Source: Bacteroidia bacterium (lineage in GTDB: Bacteria > Bacteroidota > Bacteroidia > Flavobacteriales > Flavobacteriaceae). From it: a stretch of 64,000 nucleotides of DNA. The position numbers and the translations under genes were made by a program. Below the pieces are notes generated by a model. It made no database searches and was not told where the DNA came from. It saw only the letters and a program-made list of their open reading frames with translations. Within the stretch, counting starts at the first letter, position 1. Each line of letters starts with the position of its first letter. Where the stretch lies: positions 62,001-126,000 of the forward strand of contig JAUIBP010000005.1 in assembly GCA_030427735.1 (NCBI GenBank). The letters run 5' to 3'. Positions 55,552 to 64,000 of the stretch are shown piece after piece.

Positions 55552-55589
55552 ATTTTCAACCTATTACTAATTTTTTAAAATTTTAAATT

Positions 55590-55712
55590 ATGAAAACAAT
55601 GCAATCACTTAAACAAAACAAGCAAACCCGATTTCAAACTTCCATTTGTACCAATGTCATGTATTGTACGTATCACAATTACAATTTAACACCCTTATTA
55701 TTATACCCATAA
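55590..55712 (+). CDS. Candidate 40-residue leader peptide
   Basis: An open frame from ATG to TAA with A-rich sequence before the start. It contains MKTMQSLKQNKQTRF, several Tyr, Cys and Leu codons near its end and the final LLLYP. It ends 13 bp before the next gene, so it could be a leader peptide or an upstream small gene. No homology is recognised. Confidence 0.3.
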   Translation: MKTMQSLKQNKQTRFQTSICTNVMYCTYHNYNLTPLLLYP

Positions 55713-55725
55713 AAATTAAAACATC

Positions 55726-56097
55726 ATGAATACTTTTATAAGCACCAACGTACCATTTGTAGTAACTAAAACCGTAAGTAACGCTAATGGCTTTTTACTG
55801 CCTCATAACTTATATAATAAAGTAAAAACGGTAGCAACTTACCCTTTTAAAGAATTTTATTTACAAGACACACCTGTTCTTGAAGATTTTAAATTTAAAA
55901 TGCATAAAAATGCGTTTTTAAATGATAAATTAACCATACAAGCCCAACTTATTAAAAAACAAGATCATGGGTATTTGGTTAATGTTATTGTTACCAAAAC
56001 CAAACCCTCTACAAATAACCAAGAGACCATTTGTAGCGCTTTGTTTGGAGTTCCACTAGAAATCGATTTTTATAAACAGGGCAAAACAGCTTGCTAA
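55726..56097 (+). CDS. Hypothetical protein, possibly hot-dog-like
   Basis: A 123-residue soluble protein. The C-terminal half (LNDKLTIQAQLIKKQDHGYLVNVIVTKTK, then TICSALFGVPLEI) has the alternating beta pattern seen in hot-dog-fold thioesterases and dehydratases, but the catalytic residues are not visible. It is followed by a convergent terminator shared with the manA side. Confidence 0.6.
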   Translation: MNTFISTNVPFVVTKTVSNANGFLLPHNLYNKVKTVATYPFKEFYLQDTPVLEDFKFKMHKNAFLNDKLTIQAQLIKKQDHGYLVNVIVTKTKPSTNNQETICSALFGVPLEIDFYKQGKTAC

Positions 56098-56102
56098 ATA
56101 AA

Positions 56103-56133
56103 ATTCCCGAGTGTTACACTTGGGATTTTTTTT
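56103..56133 (+). terminator. Intrinsic terminator after the 55726 gene
   Basis: ATTCCCGAGTG (56103-56113) / CACTTGGGATT pairs with one wobble and is followed by a run of eight T. It overlaps the end of the convergent manA gene. Confidence 0.85.
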
Positions 56134-57103
56134 ATACACGCACTTCTAATAATTTTGCTTGCTTAGAAGTAATAGAATAATCTTTTACTGCAGCTGGTAG
56201 TAAAACTGTTTCTCCTGTTTTTAAATTTTCGGTAATACCATTCACTGTAATTTCGCAGGCACCTTCCACGCACATGTATATTAAAAACGAATCGTAAATA
56301 TTTTCTTTAGTTAAAGGCTCTGTAACCTGCAAAAAGTTTGTAGTAAAATAAGGACAGCTCACCATTTCGTTAGACTGATTAGCCGTTTTTTGATAAGACA
56401 CCCTAAAATTATCTTCCATATCGTAATCTATGGCATCTATTGCTAAATCGTTATGTAATTCCCGCTCGTTGCCATTAGCATCTACACGATCCCAGTCGTA
56501 CACACGATAAGTTATATCGCTTGTTTGCTGAATTTCTGCCAACATGACGCCTGCTCCAATGGCATGAACACGCCCAACTTCTATAAAATAAGTATCTCCG
56601 GTTTTAACCTTGTCGAAATTTAAAATTTCGGGTAAGGTTTTATTGTTTAAATGCTCTAAATATACTCCTGGTGAAATTTTTTCTTTGAACCCTACAATCA
56701 AATTAGCACCTTCATCGGCTTGCATAACATACCACATTTCTGTTTTTCCAAAAGAATTATGACGTTTAGCGGCCAACGCATCGTTAGGGTGTAATTGAAT
56801 AGACAAATCTTCCTTGGCATCTATAAATTTAATTAACAACGGAAATTTATCCTTAAAAATTCTGTAATTCTGCACACCTATTAAATCTTCTTTATAGGTT
56901 TCTAAAAGCGATTTTAATGTTTCCCCTTTTAAAGCACCGTTTGCCACAACAGAAGTATCGCCTTCTACATCGCTAATTTCCCAACTTTCGCCTGCATTTG
57001 GCAATTTATGGTCTTTATTTAAAAGTGTTTTAAGTTTATCGCCTCCCCAAATTTTATCTTTTAAAATTGGAGTAAATTTTATTGGGTACTGTATATCTTT
57101 CAT
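56132..57103 (-). CDS. manA: Mannose-6-phosphate isomerase, class I
   Basis: A 323-residue cupin-type isomerase interconverting mannose-6-phosphate and fructose-6-phosphate. The zinc ligands are in LSIQLHPNDALAAKR and HNSFGKTEMWYVM, with IEVGRVHAIGAG further on. The short form lacking the third domain is usual for Bacteroidetes. It is the last gene of the idi-queD-manA operon on the minus strand, 2 bp after queD. Confidence 0.94.
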   Translation of the reverse strand: MKDIQYPIKFTPILKDKIWGGDKLKTLLNKDHKLPNAGESWEISDVEGDTSVVANGALKGETLKSLLETYKEDLIGVQNYRIFKDKFPLLIKFIDAKEDLSIQLHPNDALAAKRHNSFGKTEMWYVMQADEGANLIVGFKEKISPGVYLEHLNNKTLPEILNFDKVKTGDTYFIEVGRVHAIGAGVMLAEIQQTSDITYRVYDWDRVDANGNERELHNDLAIDAIDYDMEDNFRVSYQKTANQSNEMVSCPYFTTNFLQVTEPLTKENIYDSFLIYMCVEGACEITVNGITENLKTGETVLLPAAVKDYSITSKQAKLLEVRV

Positions 57104-57105
57104 GT

Positions 57106-57516
57106 TTATTGACCTGAGTAGGTTACAAAATTTCTTGGGGTTTCATAAAGTGTAATTTCTAAATCTAAGTGTGGTTCTAATCGTGCTTTTATCCTATTAT
57201 AAATAACCACAACTATATGCTCTGCTGTAGGATTTAAAGTTTTAAACTCTGGCACATCTAAATTCAGGTTTTTATGATCGAAAGCATCTTCTACTTCTTC
57301 CTTTAATAGCTGTTTTAATATTTTTAAATCGATTACAAATCCTGTTTCTTTATCAATTTCGCCTGTTACACTCGCAATAACATCGTAGTTATGTCCATGG
57401 TAATTCGGGTTGTTGCATTTACCAAATACCAAATCGTTTTGTTCGTCGCTCCAATCTTTTCGGTACAAACGATGCGCTGCATTAAAATAACTCTTTCTAC
57501 TAACGGTTACTCTCAT
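57106..57516 (-). CDS. queD: 6-carboxytetrahydropterin synthase (QueD/PTPS family)
   Basis: A 136-residue protein. Zinc ligands and the catalytic Cys are in FNAAHRL and FGKCNNPNYHGHNYDV, and the substrate Glu in ITLYETPRNFV. The family converts 7,8-dihydroneopterin triphosphate to 6-carboxytetrahydropterin for queuosine, or makes 6-pyruvoyltetrahydropterin; the function cannot be separated by sequence alone here. It overlaps idi by 4 bp. Confidence 0.93.
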   Translation of the reverse strand: MRVTVSRKSYFNAAHRLYRKDWSDEQNDLVFGKCNNPNYHGHNYDVIASVTGEIDKETGFVIDLKILKQLLKEEVEDAFDHKNLNLDVPEFKTLNPTAEHIVVVIYNRIKARLEPHLDLEITLYETPRNFVTYSGQ

Positions 57517-58040
57517 TCATTCGAAACATTTATGTGATGGTAAAACTTATCGAAAATAATTTTAAACCACGATGTATAAGCTTCTGGATGCGCTTTAATA
57601 TCTTCTTTTACGGCTTCTAGAGTCATCCATTTCCAATCGGCAACTTCGTCTGGATTTATATTCGGTTCGCCATTGTAATAACCAATTAAAATATGATCGT
57701 ATTCATGCTCGGTTAAACCATTTTCGAAAGGCGATTTGTAAATAAATGAAAAGGTCTCTTCTAAAGCCGTTACAAATCCCATTTCCTCTTGCAAACGTCT
57801 GCGTCCCGCTTCTATATTAGACTCGCCATCTCTTTGGTGGCTACAACACGTATTGGTCCATAAACCAGGCGTATGGTATTTGCTTAAAGCCCGCTGCTGC
57901 AACATCAATTCATTGTTATCGTTAAACACGAAAACCGAAAATGCACGGTGTAACACGCCTTTTTCGTGAGCTTCAAGCTTTGGCATATGCCCTATCGGCA
58001 TATCGTTCTCATCAACTAAAATTACGTTTTCTTCTATCAT
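57513..58040 (-). CDS. idi: Isopentenyl-diphosphate delta-isomerase, type I
   Basis: A 175-residue Nudix-fold enzyme, started at MIEENVILVDENDMPIGH (the open frame extends 108 bp upstream, but that part is unlike the family). The active-site Cys is in WTNTCCSHQRDGE and the Nudix-like helix is AGRRRLQEEMGF, with the Glu of EHEYDHI. It balances IPP and DMAPP for isoprenoid and quinone synthesis. It is the first gene of the idi-queD-manA operon. Confidence 0.95.
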   Translation of the reverse strand: MIEENVILVDENDMPIGHMPKLEAHEKGVLHRAFSVFVFNDNNELMLQQRALSKYHTPGLWTNTCCSHQRDGESNIEAGRRRLQEEMGFVTALEETFSFIYKSPFENGLTEHEYDHILIGYYNGEPNINPDEVADWKWMTLEAVKEDIKAHPEAYTSWFKIIFDKFYHHINVSNE

Positions 58041-58136
58041 ACTGTAAAAATACCAACTATAATTATAAAATGTGTTATGACAAGGATAAAAATAAAATCG
58101 CAACTCCACAAATCGCATTATTAGGCGTAATAATAT

Positions 58137-58144
58137 TATCTTTG
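58137..58144 (+). promoter_or_regulatory. Bacteroidetes-type -7 promoter element for prfC
   Basis: TATCTTTG, a perfect TANNTTTG, 22 bp upstream of the prfC start. Confidence 0.6.
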
Positions 58145-58166
58145 CCACCTATTTTTAAGAATAATC

Positions 58167-59756
58167 ATGAGTTTTAAAAGTGAAATAAACAGACGCCGTA
58201 CTTTTGGTATTATATCGCATCCCGATGCTGGTAAAACCACACTAACCGAAAAATTACTTCTTTTTGGTGGTGCTATACAAGAAGCAGGAGCTGTTAAAAG
58301 CAACAAAATAAAAAAGGGAGCTACGAGCGATTTTATGGAAATTGAACGCCAGCGTGGTATTTCTGTAGCCACATCGGTATTAGCTTTTGAATATGATGGC
58401 ATAAAAATTAATATTCTAGATACTCCTGGGCATAAAGATTTTGCTGAAGATACTTTTAGAACGCTAACCGCTGTAGACAGTGTTATAGTGGTTATTGATG
58501 TTGCGAAGGGTGTCGAGGAACAAACCGAAAAATTGGTTGAAGTTTGTCGCATGCGTAACATTCCTATGATTGTTTTTATCAATAAATTAGATAGAGAGGG
58601 AAAAGACGCTTTCGATTTACTTGATGAAGTTGAACAAAAACTAGGATTACATGTTGTGCCGCTTAGTTTCCCTATCGGTATGGGTTACGAGTTTAAAGGC
58701 ATTTACAACATTTGGGAGAAAAATGTAAACTTGTTTAGCGGCGATAGCAGAAAAAATATTGAAGAAACTATTAAAATTTCGGATTTAGCCTCTCCTGAAT
58801 TAGATAAATTAGTTGGAGAGAAATCGGCCAACACCTTGCGTGAAGAATTGGAATTGGTAGAAGGCATATATCCAGAATTCAACAAAGAAGATTATTTAAA
58901 CGGACAAATTCAACCTGTATTTTTTGGTTCGGCATTAAACAATTTTGGTGTTCGCGAATTGTTAGATTGTTTTGTAAATATTGCCCCTAAACCAAGACCT
59001 AAACATAGCGAAGAACGTTTAGTAGAACCAGATGAAGATAAATTTACAGGTTTTGTTTTCAAGATTCACGCCAACATGGATCCAAACCACAGAAACCGTT
59101 TGGCTTTCGTAAAAATTGTTTCGGGTGAATTTAAACGTAATGCGCCTTATTTACATGTAAGGCACAACAAAAAAGTGAAATTTTCGAGTCCGAATGCATT
59201 TTTTGCTGAGAAAAAAGAAATTGTAGATATATCTTATCCTGGTGATATTGTTGGACTTCAAGATACCGGAAACTTTAAAATTGGAGATACCCTAACCGAA
59301 GGCGAAATTATTCATTACAAAGGAATTCCGAGTTTTTCGCCTGAACACTTTAGGTACATTAACAATGCCGACCCGATGAAGGCGAAACAATTGTACAAAG
59401 GGATTGACCAATTGATGGACGAAGGTGTTGCACAGTTGTTCACCTTAGAATTAAACGGCAGAAAAGTAATCGGAACCGTTGGAGCTCTGCAATACGAAGT
59501 TATTCAGTATCGTTTAGAACATGAATATGGCGCTAAATGTAGTTACGAAAACCTAAATGTTTATAAAGCGTGTTGGGTACAACCTAAGGATCCAAAAAGC
59601 GAAGAATATAAAGAATTTCTACGTGTGAAACAACGATTTTTAGCTAAAGACAAGCGTAACCAGTTAGTATTTCTGGCCGATTCGCAATTCTCTTTACAAA
59701 TGACGGAACAAAAATATCCGAATATAAAATTCCATTTAACTTCGGAGTTTGATTAA
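58167..59756 (+). CDS. prfC: Peptide chain release factor 3 (RF3)
   Basis: A 529-residue translational GTPase. GTP-binding motifs are HPDAGKTTLTEKLLLFGG (G1), RQRGISVATS (G2), DTPGHKDFAEDT (G3) and VFINKLDREG (G4). The remaining domains match RF3 (CWVQPKDPKSEEYKEFLRVKQRFLAKDKRNQLVFL near the C-terminus). It recycles class I release factors. It is monocistronic, with a bidirectional terminator behind it. Confidence 0.97.
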   Translation: MSFKSEINRRRTFGIISHPDAGKTTLTEKLLLFGGAIQEAGAVKSNKIKKGATSDFMEIERQRGISVATSVLAFEYDGIKINILDTPGHKDFAEDTFRTLTAVDSVIVVIDVAKGVEEQTEKLVEVCRMRNIPMIVFINKLDREGKDAFDLLDEVEQKLGLHVVPLSFPIGMGYEFKGIYNIWEKNVNLFSGDSRKNIEETIKISDLASPELDKLVGEKSANTLREELELVEGIYPEFNKEDYLNGQIQPVFFGSALNNFGVRELLDCFVNIAPKPRPKHSEERLVEPDEDKFTGFVFKIHANMDPNHRNRLAFVKIVSGEFKRNAPYLHVRHNKKVKFSSPNAFFAEKKEIVDISYPGDIVGLQDTGNFKIGDTLTEGEIIHYKGIPSFSPEHFRYINNADPMKAKQLYKGIDQLMDEGVAQLFTLELNGRKVIGTVGALQYEVIQYRLEHEYGAKCSYENLNVYKACWVQPKDPKSEEYKEFLRVKQRFLAKDKRNQLVFLADSQFSLQMTEQKYPNIKFHLTSEFD

Positions 59757-59773
59757 CATCATACATTATAACT

Positions 59774-59813
59774 AAAAAATCCCTTTTAACTAATATTAAA
59801 AGGGATTTTTTTG
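59774..59813. terminator. Bidirectional terminator between prfC and the DUF3467 gene
   Basis: AAAAATCCCTTTTAA (59775-59789) / TTAAAAGGGATTTTTT (59796-59811) is a 15-bp stem with U-runs in both directions. It ends prfC on the plus strand and the DUF3467 transcript, which runs through the repeats, on the minus strand. Confidence 0.85.
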
Positions 59814-59816
59814 TTT

Positions 59817-59912
59817 TTATGCTTTTCCCGTTGGGCCAAAGTTCAACGAAATTGGTAGTTGCTCGTTGAAACTATTTCGAGCAACCTTCAATTAAACTCA
59901 ACTCAATTTGGA
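59817..59912 (-). repeat. 96-bp repeat unit A, copy of the DUF3467 3' end plus spacer
   Basis: In minus-strand reading this unit is a spacer followed by a copy of the last ~16 codons of the DUF3467 gene, with the stop codon at 59817-59819. It matches unit B at 85 of 96 positions. The inverted repeat GTTGCTCG/CGAGCAAC (59858-59865 / 59878-59885) is inside it. It is not itself an open gene. Confidence 0.9.
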
Positions 59913-60008
59913 TTATGCTTCTCCCGTTGGGCCGAAGTTCAACGGAATTGGTGGTTACTCGTTGGAACTATTTCGAACAACCACCAATTAAACTTAACTC
60001 AATTTTGA
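59913..60008 (-). repeat. 96-bp repeat unit B, copy of the DUF3467 3' end plus spacer
   Basis: It starts exactly 96 bp after unit A and 96 bp before the DUF3467 stop codon at 60009-60011. Unit B and the gene differ at 5 of the first ~49 bases, and four of these five are synonymous third-position changes in the DUF3467 frame (the fifth makes CAA into TAA). It contains AATTGGTGGTT (59946-59956) / AACCACCAATT (59979-59989) as a perfect inverted repeat. Confidence 0.9.
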
Positions 60009-60326
60009 TTATGCTTCTCCTGTTGGGCCAAAGTTTAATGGAATTGGTGGTTGCTCGTAATCTTTAATTTCACCATGAGTTTGTTCGAATCTATGCACAT
60101 TATCGCCTAATGCCTTTAATAAACGCTTAGCGTGTTGTGGCGTAAGAATTATTCTGGATTTCACCTTACTTTTAGGTGTACCAGGCATAATGCTAATAAA
60201 ATCGACTACAAACTCCGAAACGGAATGATTGATAATTGCTAAATTAGAATAAATACCTTCAGCAATTTTTTCGTCTAACTCTATATTTATTTGTCCTTGT
60301 TTTTTTGGGTCTTTTTCGTCTGCCAT
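60009..60326 (-). CDS. DUF3467 family protein
   Basis: A 105-residue protein started at MADEKDPKKQGQINIELDEK (the ORF has 8 further upstream codons, less likely). The DUF3467 domain has GIYSNLAIINHSVSEFVVDFISIMPG and the SRIILTPQHAKRLLKALGDNV segment, with a Pro/Gly-rich tail DYEQPPIPLNFGPTGEA. The family is common in Bacteroidetes; a role is not established. Its last 16 codons reappear twice downstream at 96-bp spacing. It is separated from rpoC by a strong terminator. Confidence 0.9.
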   Translation of the reverse strand: MADEKDPKKQGQINIELDEKIAEGIYSNLAIINHSVSEFVVDFISIMPGTPKSKVKSRIILTPQHAKRLLKALGDNVHRFEQTHGEIKDYEQPPIPLNFGPTGEA

Positions 60327-60380
60327 AAAAATTTTATTTTTCACTTCCACGAAGTGGGAAGTTTTATTAATAATTATTTT

Positions 60381-60420
60381 AAAGAAAAAGCCCTACTAAA
60401 TTTAGCAGGGCTTTTTCTTT
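60381..60420 (-). terminator. Strong intrinsic terminator after rpoC
   Basis: AAAGAAAAAGCCCT (60381-60394) / AGGGCTTTTTCTTT (60407-60420) with the inner palindrome CTAAATTTAG gives a long hairpin with a U-rich tail. It lies 81 bp past the rpoC stop. Confidence 0.9.
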
Positions 60421-60428
60421 TATTAAAG

Positions 60429-60494
60429 ATCCCAACCTGCGTTGGGATAAATGCGACTTTCAGGATTCACTACGCTTAAGCTTGTGAACCCTGA
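60429..60494 (-). repeat. Two hairpins behind rpoC, possible dispersed repeat
   Basis: ATCCCAAC (60429-60436) / GTTGGGAT (60441-60448) is a perfect 8-bp stem with a four-base loop. The arms 60460-60470 and 60484-60494 (core TTCAC/GTGAA and CAGG/CCTG, 10 of 11 positions pairing) form a second hairpin that begins 8 bp after the rpoC stop. Neither has a U-run. Their G+C content is above the local background. Confidence 0.6.
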
Positions 60495-60501
60495 GTCTTA
60501 T

Positions 60502-63500
60502 TTAATTATAATTTACTTCTTGTTTTTTTGCTTGCATCATTTCGTCAAACTCTTCTTTAGAGCCTACAATAATGTGATCGTATCTACGCATACCAGTACC
60601 AGCAGGTATTTTATGTCCAACAATTACATTTTCTTTAAGGCCTTCAAGACTATCAACTTTACCAGCTACTGCAGCTTCATTAAGCACTTTTGTAGTTTCC
60701 TGGAAGGACGCAGCAGAAATAAATGATTTTGTTTGAAGCGACGCTCTTGTAATACCTTGTAAGATTGGTGTAGCCGTTGCTGGCTGCGCATCTCTAGCAG
60801 TTACAAGCTCTTTATCTTCACGACGCAATAGTGAGTTTTCATCTCTTAAAGTAAACGGTGTAATAATTTGACCTTCTTTAAGATTTGTAGAATCACCAGC
60901 ATTTTCAACAACTTTCAATCCGAAAATTTTATCGTTTTCTTCAATAAAGTCGGCTTTATGTACTAATTGATCTTCTAAGAAAATAGTATCTCCAGAGTCG
61001 ATAATTTGTACTTTACGCATCATTTGTCTTACAACAACTTCAAAATGCTTGTCGTTAATCTTCACCCCTTGTAAACGGTAAACTTCTTGTACTTCGTTTA
61101 CTAAATATTGCTGTACCGCAGATGGGCCTTTAATATTTAAAATATCGTTTGGTGTTATAGAACCATCGGAAAGTGGCATACCTGCTTTTACGAAATCATT
61201 TTCCTGAACTAAGATTTGGTTAGATAATTTTACTAAGTATTTCTTAATATCTCCTAACTTAGATTCTACTATAATTTCGCGGTTACCACGTTTAATTTTT
61301 CCAAAAGAAACCACACCATCAATTTCACTTACTACAGCTGGGTTAGAAGGGTTACGTGCTTCGAACAATTCGGTTACACGAGGTAAACCTCCTGTAATAT
61401 CCCCTGCTTTAGCAGATTTACGAGGTATTTTAACTAATACTTTACCAACTCCAATTTTCTCGCCATCGTCTATCATTAAATGCGCACCAACTGGTAAGTT
61501 GTACGAACGGATAACGTTTCCTTTAGCATCGTCTACATGAAGCGTAGGTATTAATTTTTTATTTCTAGATTCTGAAATTACTTTTTCTTGGAAACCAGTT
61601 TGCTCATCAATCTCTACCTGGTAAGTAATACCTTGCTCGATGTTTTCGTAACGTACTTTACCAGCAAATTCCGAAATAATTACACCGTTATAAGGGTCCC
61701 AAGAACAAACTACATCGCCTTTAGATAATTCGGCACCATTATCAATATAAATGGTAGAACCGTAAGGTATGTTATTTGTACTTAAAGTAATACCTGTTTT
61801 CTTATCGATTAATTTTAATTCTGATGTACGAGAAATTACAATATCCACTTCGTTACCTTCTCCATCTACACCTTTAACTGTTTTAAGGTCTTCGATTTCC
61901 GCAACACCATTAAACTTAACAATAAGTTTATTTTCTTCGGAAATGTTACCTGCAATACCTCCTACGTGGAATGTACGTAATGTTAACTGTGTACCTGGCT
62001 CTCCAATAGATTGGGCAGCAACTACACCAACAGCTTCTCCTAACTGAACCATTTTGTTAGTTGCAAGGTTTCTACCGTAACATTTAGCACAAATTCCTTT
62101 TTTGGCCTCACAAGTTAAAGCAGATCTTACTTCTACAGTATCCAATGGCGATTCGTTAATCTTATCGGCAATATCATCGTCGATTAACTGTCCAGCAGAT
62201 ACTAATAATTCTTCAGTTAGAGGATTGTAAACATCGTGTAATGATACACGACCAATAACGCGCTCTCCAAGAGATTCTACAATTTCGTCGTTTTTCTTTA
62301 ACGGAGATACTTCTACACCTCTTAACGTACCACAATCTTCGCTATTAATAATAACATCTTGAGAAACGTCTACCAGACGACGTGTTAAGTAACCTGCATC
62401 GGCAGTTTTAAGAGCCGTATCTGCAAGACCTTTACGAGCACCGTGAGTAGAAATAAAGTATTCTAAAATTGAAAGTCCTTCTTTAAAGTTAGAAAGAATC
62501 GGGTTTTCAATAATTTCTCCACCACCTGCATTCGATTTTTTAGGTTTCGCCATTAATCCACGCATACCTGTAAGCTGACGAATCTGTTCTTTAGATCCAC
62601 GAGCTCCAGAGTCAAGCATCATAAACACCGAGTTGAAACCTTGTTGGTCTTCGCGAATACGCTTCATAGACAATTCTGTCAATTCGGCATTTGTAGACGT
62701 CCAGATATCAATAACTTGGTTATAACGTTCGTTATTTGTTATAAGTCCCATGTTATAGTTACCCATAATACCATCTACTAAAGTATTGGCTTTATCGATC
62801 ATTCCTTGTTTTTCTGGTGGGATAATAATATCTCCTAAACTGAATGACAATCCACCTTGGAAGGCAAATTTATAACCTAAAGATTTTATTTCGTCTAAGA
62901 ATTCTGCTGTTTCAGGAACAGAAGTTACTCTTAGAATGTTTCCAATAATATCTCTTAACGATTTTTTAGTTAATACTTGGTTAATATAACCTGCTGCTTG
63001 CGGTACTTTTTCGTTGAATAATACACGTCCAACAGTAGTTTCTACAATTTGTAAGGCTATCTCGCCTGCTTCATTAAAGTCGTATGTTCTAACTTTAATT
63101 CCCGCGTTAAGATCTACACGTTTTTCGTTAAAGGCTATAACTACTTCCTCTGGAGAGTAAAATGTTAAGCCTTCGCCTTTAATTGGCACTTCTGGTGTAG
63201 ACTTACGTAACTTGGTCATATAATACAATCCAAGAACCATGTCTTGAGAAGGTACTGTTACTGGCGAACCATTTGCAGGGTTTAAGATATTATGAGACGC
63301 TAACATTAACATTTGCGCTTCAAGAATAGCTTCTGGCCCTAACGGTAAATGCACCGCCATCTGGTCACCATCAAAATCCGCGTTAAACGCCGTACACACT
63401 AATGGGTGTAACTGGATTGCTTTACCTTCAATCAATTTAGGTTGGAAGGCCTGAATACCAAGTCTGTGTAACGTAGGAGCACGGTTTAGTAATACTGGAT

Positions 63501-64000
63501 GGCCCTTAAGCACATTTTCCAAGATATCCCAAACCACTGGCTCTTTTTTATCTATAATTTTCTTAGCAGATTTTACAGTCTTTACAATACCTCTTTCAAT
63601 TAACTTACGTATTACAAAAGGTTTGTATAGCTCGGCTGCCATATTTTTAGGTAAACCACACTCGAACAATTTCATTTCTGGTCCTACAACAATTACCGAA
63701 CGTGCAGAATAATCAACACGCTTACCTAATAAGTTTTGACGGAAACGACCTTGCTTACCTTTTAAACTATCGGATAACGATTTTAAAGGTCTGTTAGAAT
63801 CTGTCTTTACAGCAGATGCTTTACGTGTATTATCGAATAACGAGTCTACAGATTCCTGTAACATACGTTTTTCGTTACGTAAAATCACCTCTGGTGCTTT
63901 AATCTCAACAAGACGCTTTAAACGGTTGTTACGAATAATTACACGACGGTATAAATCGTTCAAATCTGAAGTCGCAAAACGACCACCATCTAATGGTACT
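60502..64000 (-). CDS. rpoC: RNA polymerase subunit beta' (C-terminal part; N-terminus beyond the window)
   Basis: The frame is open to base 64000, and the upstream codons read [19 protein letters not shown], so the gene starts outside the window; about 1166 residues are visible. The catalytic loop [15 protein letters not shown] (Mg-binding Asp triplet), the trigger-loop region and the zinc-binding [13 protein letters not shown] are present. The segment from there to the end ([17 protein letters not shown]-like) matches bacterial beta'. It normally follows rpoB. The 3' end is followed by hairpins and a terminator. Confidence 0.97.
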   Translation of the reverse strand, partial: VPLDGGRFATSDLNDLYRRVIIRNNRLKRLVEIKAPEVILRNEKRMLQESVDSLFDNTRKASAVKTDSNRPLKSLSDSLKGKQGRFRQNLLGKRVDYSARSVIVVGPEMKLFECGLPKNMAAELYKPFVIRKLIERGIVKTVKSAKKIIDKKEPVVWDILENVLKGHPVLLNRAPTLHRLGIQAFQPKLIEGKAIQLHPLVCTAFNADFDGDQMAVHLPLGPEAILEAQMLMLASHNILNPANGSPVTVPSQDMVLGLYYMTKLRKSTPEVPIKGEGLTFYSPEEVVIAFNEKRVDLNAGIKVRTYDFNEAGEIALQIVETTVGRVLFNEKVPQAAGYINQVLTKKSLRDIIGNILRVTSVPETAEFLDEIKSLGYKFAFQGGLSFSLGDIIIPPEKQGMIDKANTLVDGIMGNYNMGLITNNERYNQVIDIWTSTNAELTELSMKRIREDQQGFNSVFMMLDSGARGSKEQIRQLTGMRGLMAKPKKSNAGGGEIIENPILSNFKEGLSILEYFISTHGARKGLADTALKTADAGYLTRRLVDVSQDVIINSEDCGTLRGVEVSPLKKNDEIVESLGERVIGRVSLHDVYNPLTEELLVSAGQLIDDDIADKINESPLDTVEVRSALTCEAKKGICAKCYGRNLATNKMVQLGEAVGVVAAQSIGEPGTQLTLRTFHVGGIAGNISEENKLIVKFNGVAEIEDLKTVKGVDGEGNEVDIVISRTSELKLIDKKTGITLSTNNIPYGSTIYIDNGAELSKGDVVCSWDPYNGVIISEFAGKVRYENIEQGITYQVEIDEQTGFQEKVISESRNKKLIPTLHVDDAKGNVIRSYNLPVGAHLMIDDGEKIGVGKVLVKIPRKSAKAGDITGGLPRVTELFEARNPSNPAVVSEIDGVVSFGKIKRGNREIIVESKLGDIKKYLVKLSNQILVQENDFVKAGMPLSDGSITPNDILNIKGPSAVQQYLVNEVQEVYRLQGVKINDKHFEVVVRQMMRKVQIIDSGDTIFLEDQLVHKADFIEENDKIFGLKVVENAGDSTNLKEGQIITPFTLRDENSLLRREDKELVTARDAQPATATPILQGITRASLQTKSFISAASFQETTKVLNEAAVAGKVDSLEGLKENVIVGHKIPAGTGMRRYDHIIVGSKEEFDEMMQAKKQEVNYN

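Noticed and set aside
59817-60057. Integron attC-like sites in the 96-bp repeats
   Set aside because: GCCCAAC and GTTGAGT resemble R''/R' core sites on the minus strand but are only about 23 bp apart, are weakly complementary and lack the usual central hairpin; no integrase or cassettes are present.

Overview
The window is AT-rich DNA from a member of the Bacteroidota, most likely a marine-type Flavobacteriaceae; the genus cannot be told from the sequence alone. The evidence is a set of genes typical of that group (type IX secretion C-terminal sorting domains, BshC of bacillithiol synthesis, DUF4295, DUF3467, DUF2911 and DUF4369 proteins), repeated Bacteroidetes-type promoter elements of the form TANNTTTG, and start codons preceded by A-rich sequence rather than a Shine-Dalgarno motif. 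The window begins inside a minus-strand gene and ends inside rpoC. It holds about 58 protein genes, one tRNA-Thr(UGU) and many clear intrinsic terminators. It is mainly a housekeeping chromosome segment; no prophage, insertion sequence, CRISPR array or integron was seen.

Layout. 1-2589 is an ECF sigma factor / membrane anti-sigma-like protein / secreted repeat-protein operon on the minus strand. 2758-6415 (plus) holds a DUF2911 protein and then a tightly overlapping envelope-glycan set: a GT2 glycosyltransferase, a duplicated LAB_N membrane protein and an ArnT-like glycosyltransferase, facing a PAP2 phosphatase. 6405-15319 (minus) carries a MATE exporter, an FMN oxidoreductase, mnmA, a YwqK-like protein, yidC and pyrG. 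15823-21238 (plus) is a pectin-degrading pair (PL1 pectate lyase and a 1316-residue pectin methylesterase), both with T9SS sorting tails, behind a LacI-style palindrome. 21337-38330 (minus) is a long run of housekeeping genes: OsmC, a LysM/substrate-binding protein, guaA, a PLP decarboxylase, bshC, rimO, ftsY, a DUF4295-rpmG-rpmB operon, cinA, an orphan Hpt protein, an FAH-family protein, an exonuclease, a 2-oxoacid dehydrogenase E2, a GT2 and recR.

38412-56097 is mixed: a sodium symporter, a CoA-binding protein, fabH, htpG, a T9SS propeller protein, a FUSC membrane protein, a DEAD-box helicase, a VanX-like dipeptidase, DoxX, AlkB, an alpha/beta hydrolase, DUF819, a DUF4369 lipoprotein, tRNA-Thr and two candidate microproteins. 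56132-58040 is a manA-queD-idi operon, then prfC (plus), a DUF3467 gene and rpoC (minus, cut by the window edge).

The most unusual structures are: (1) the 3' end of the DUF3467 gene present three times at an exact 96-bp period, with mostly synonymous differences between the gene and the nearest copy, and spacers that can fold back on the coding end; (2) the sigma-operon effector with a Met-Pro-rich linker and a Trp/Glu-rich repeated amphipathic array; (3) a six-helix membrane protein made of two LAB_N halves placed between two glycosyltransferases, a possible carrier-lipid flippase or partner; (4) an extragenic inverted-repeat element and a hairpin cluster behind rpoC that may be dispersed repeats. 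All functional readings of these are inference.
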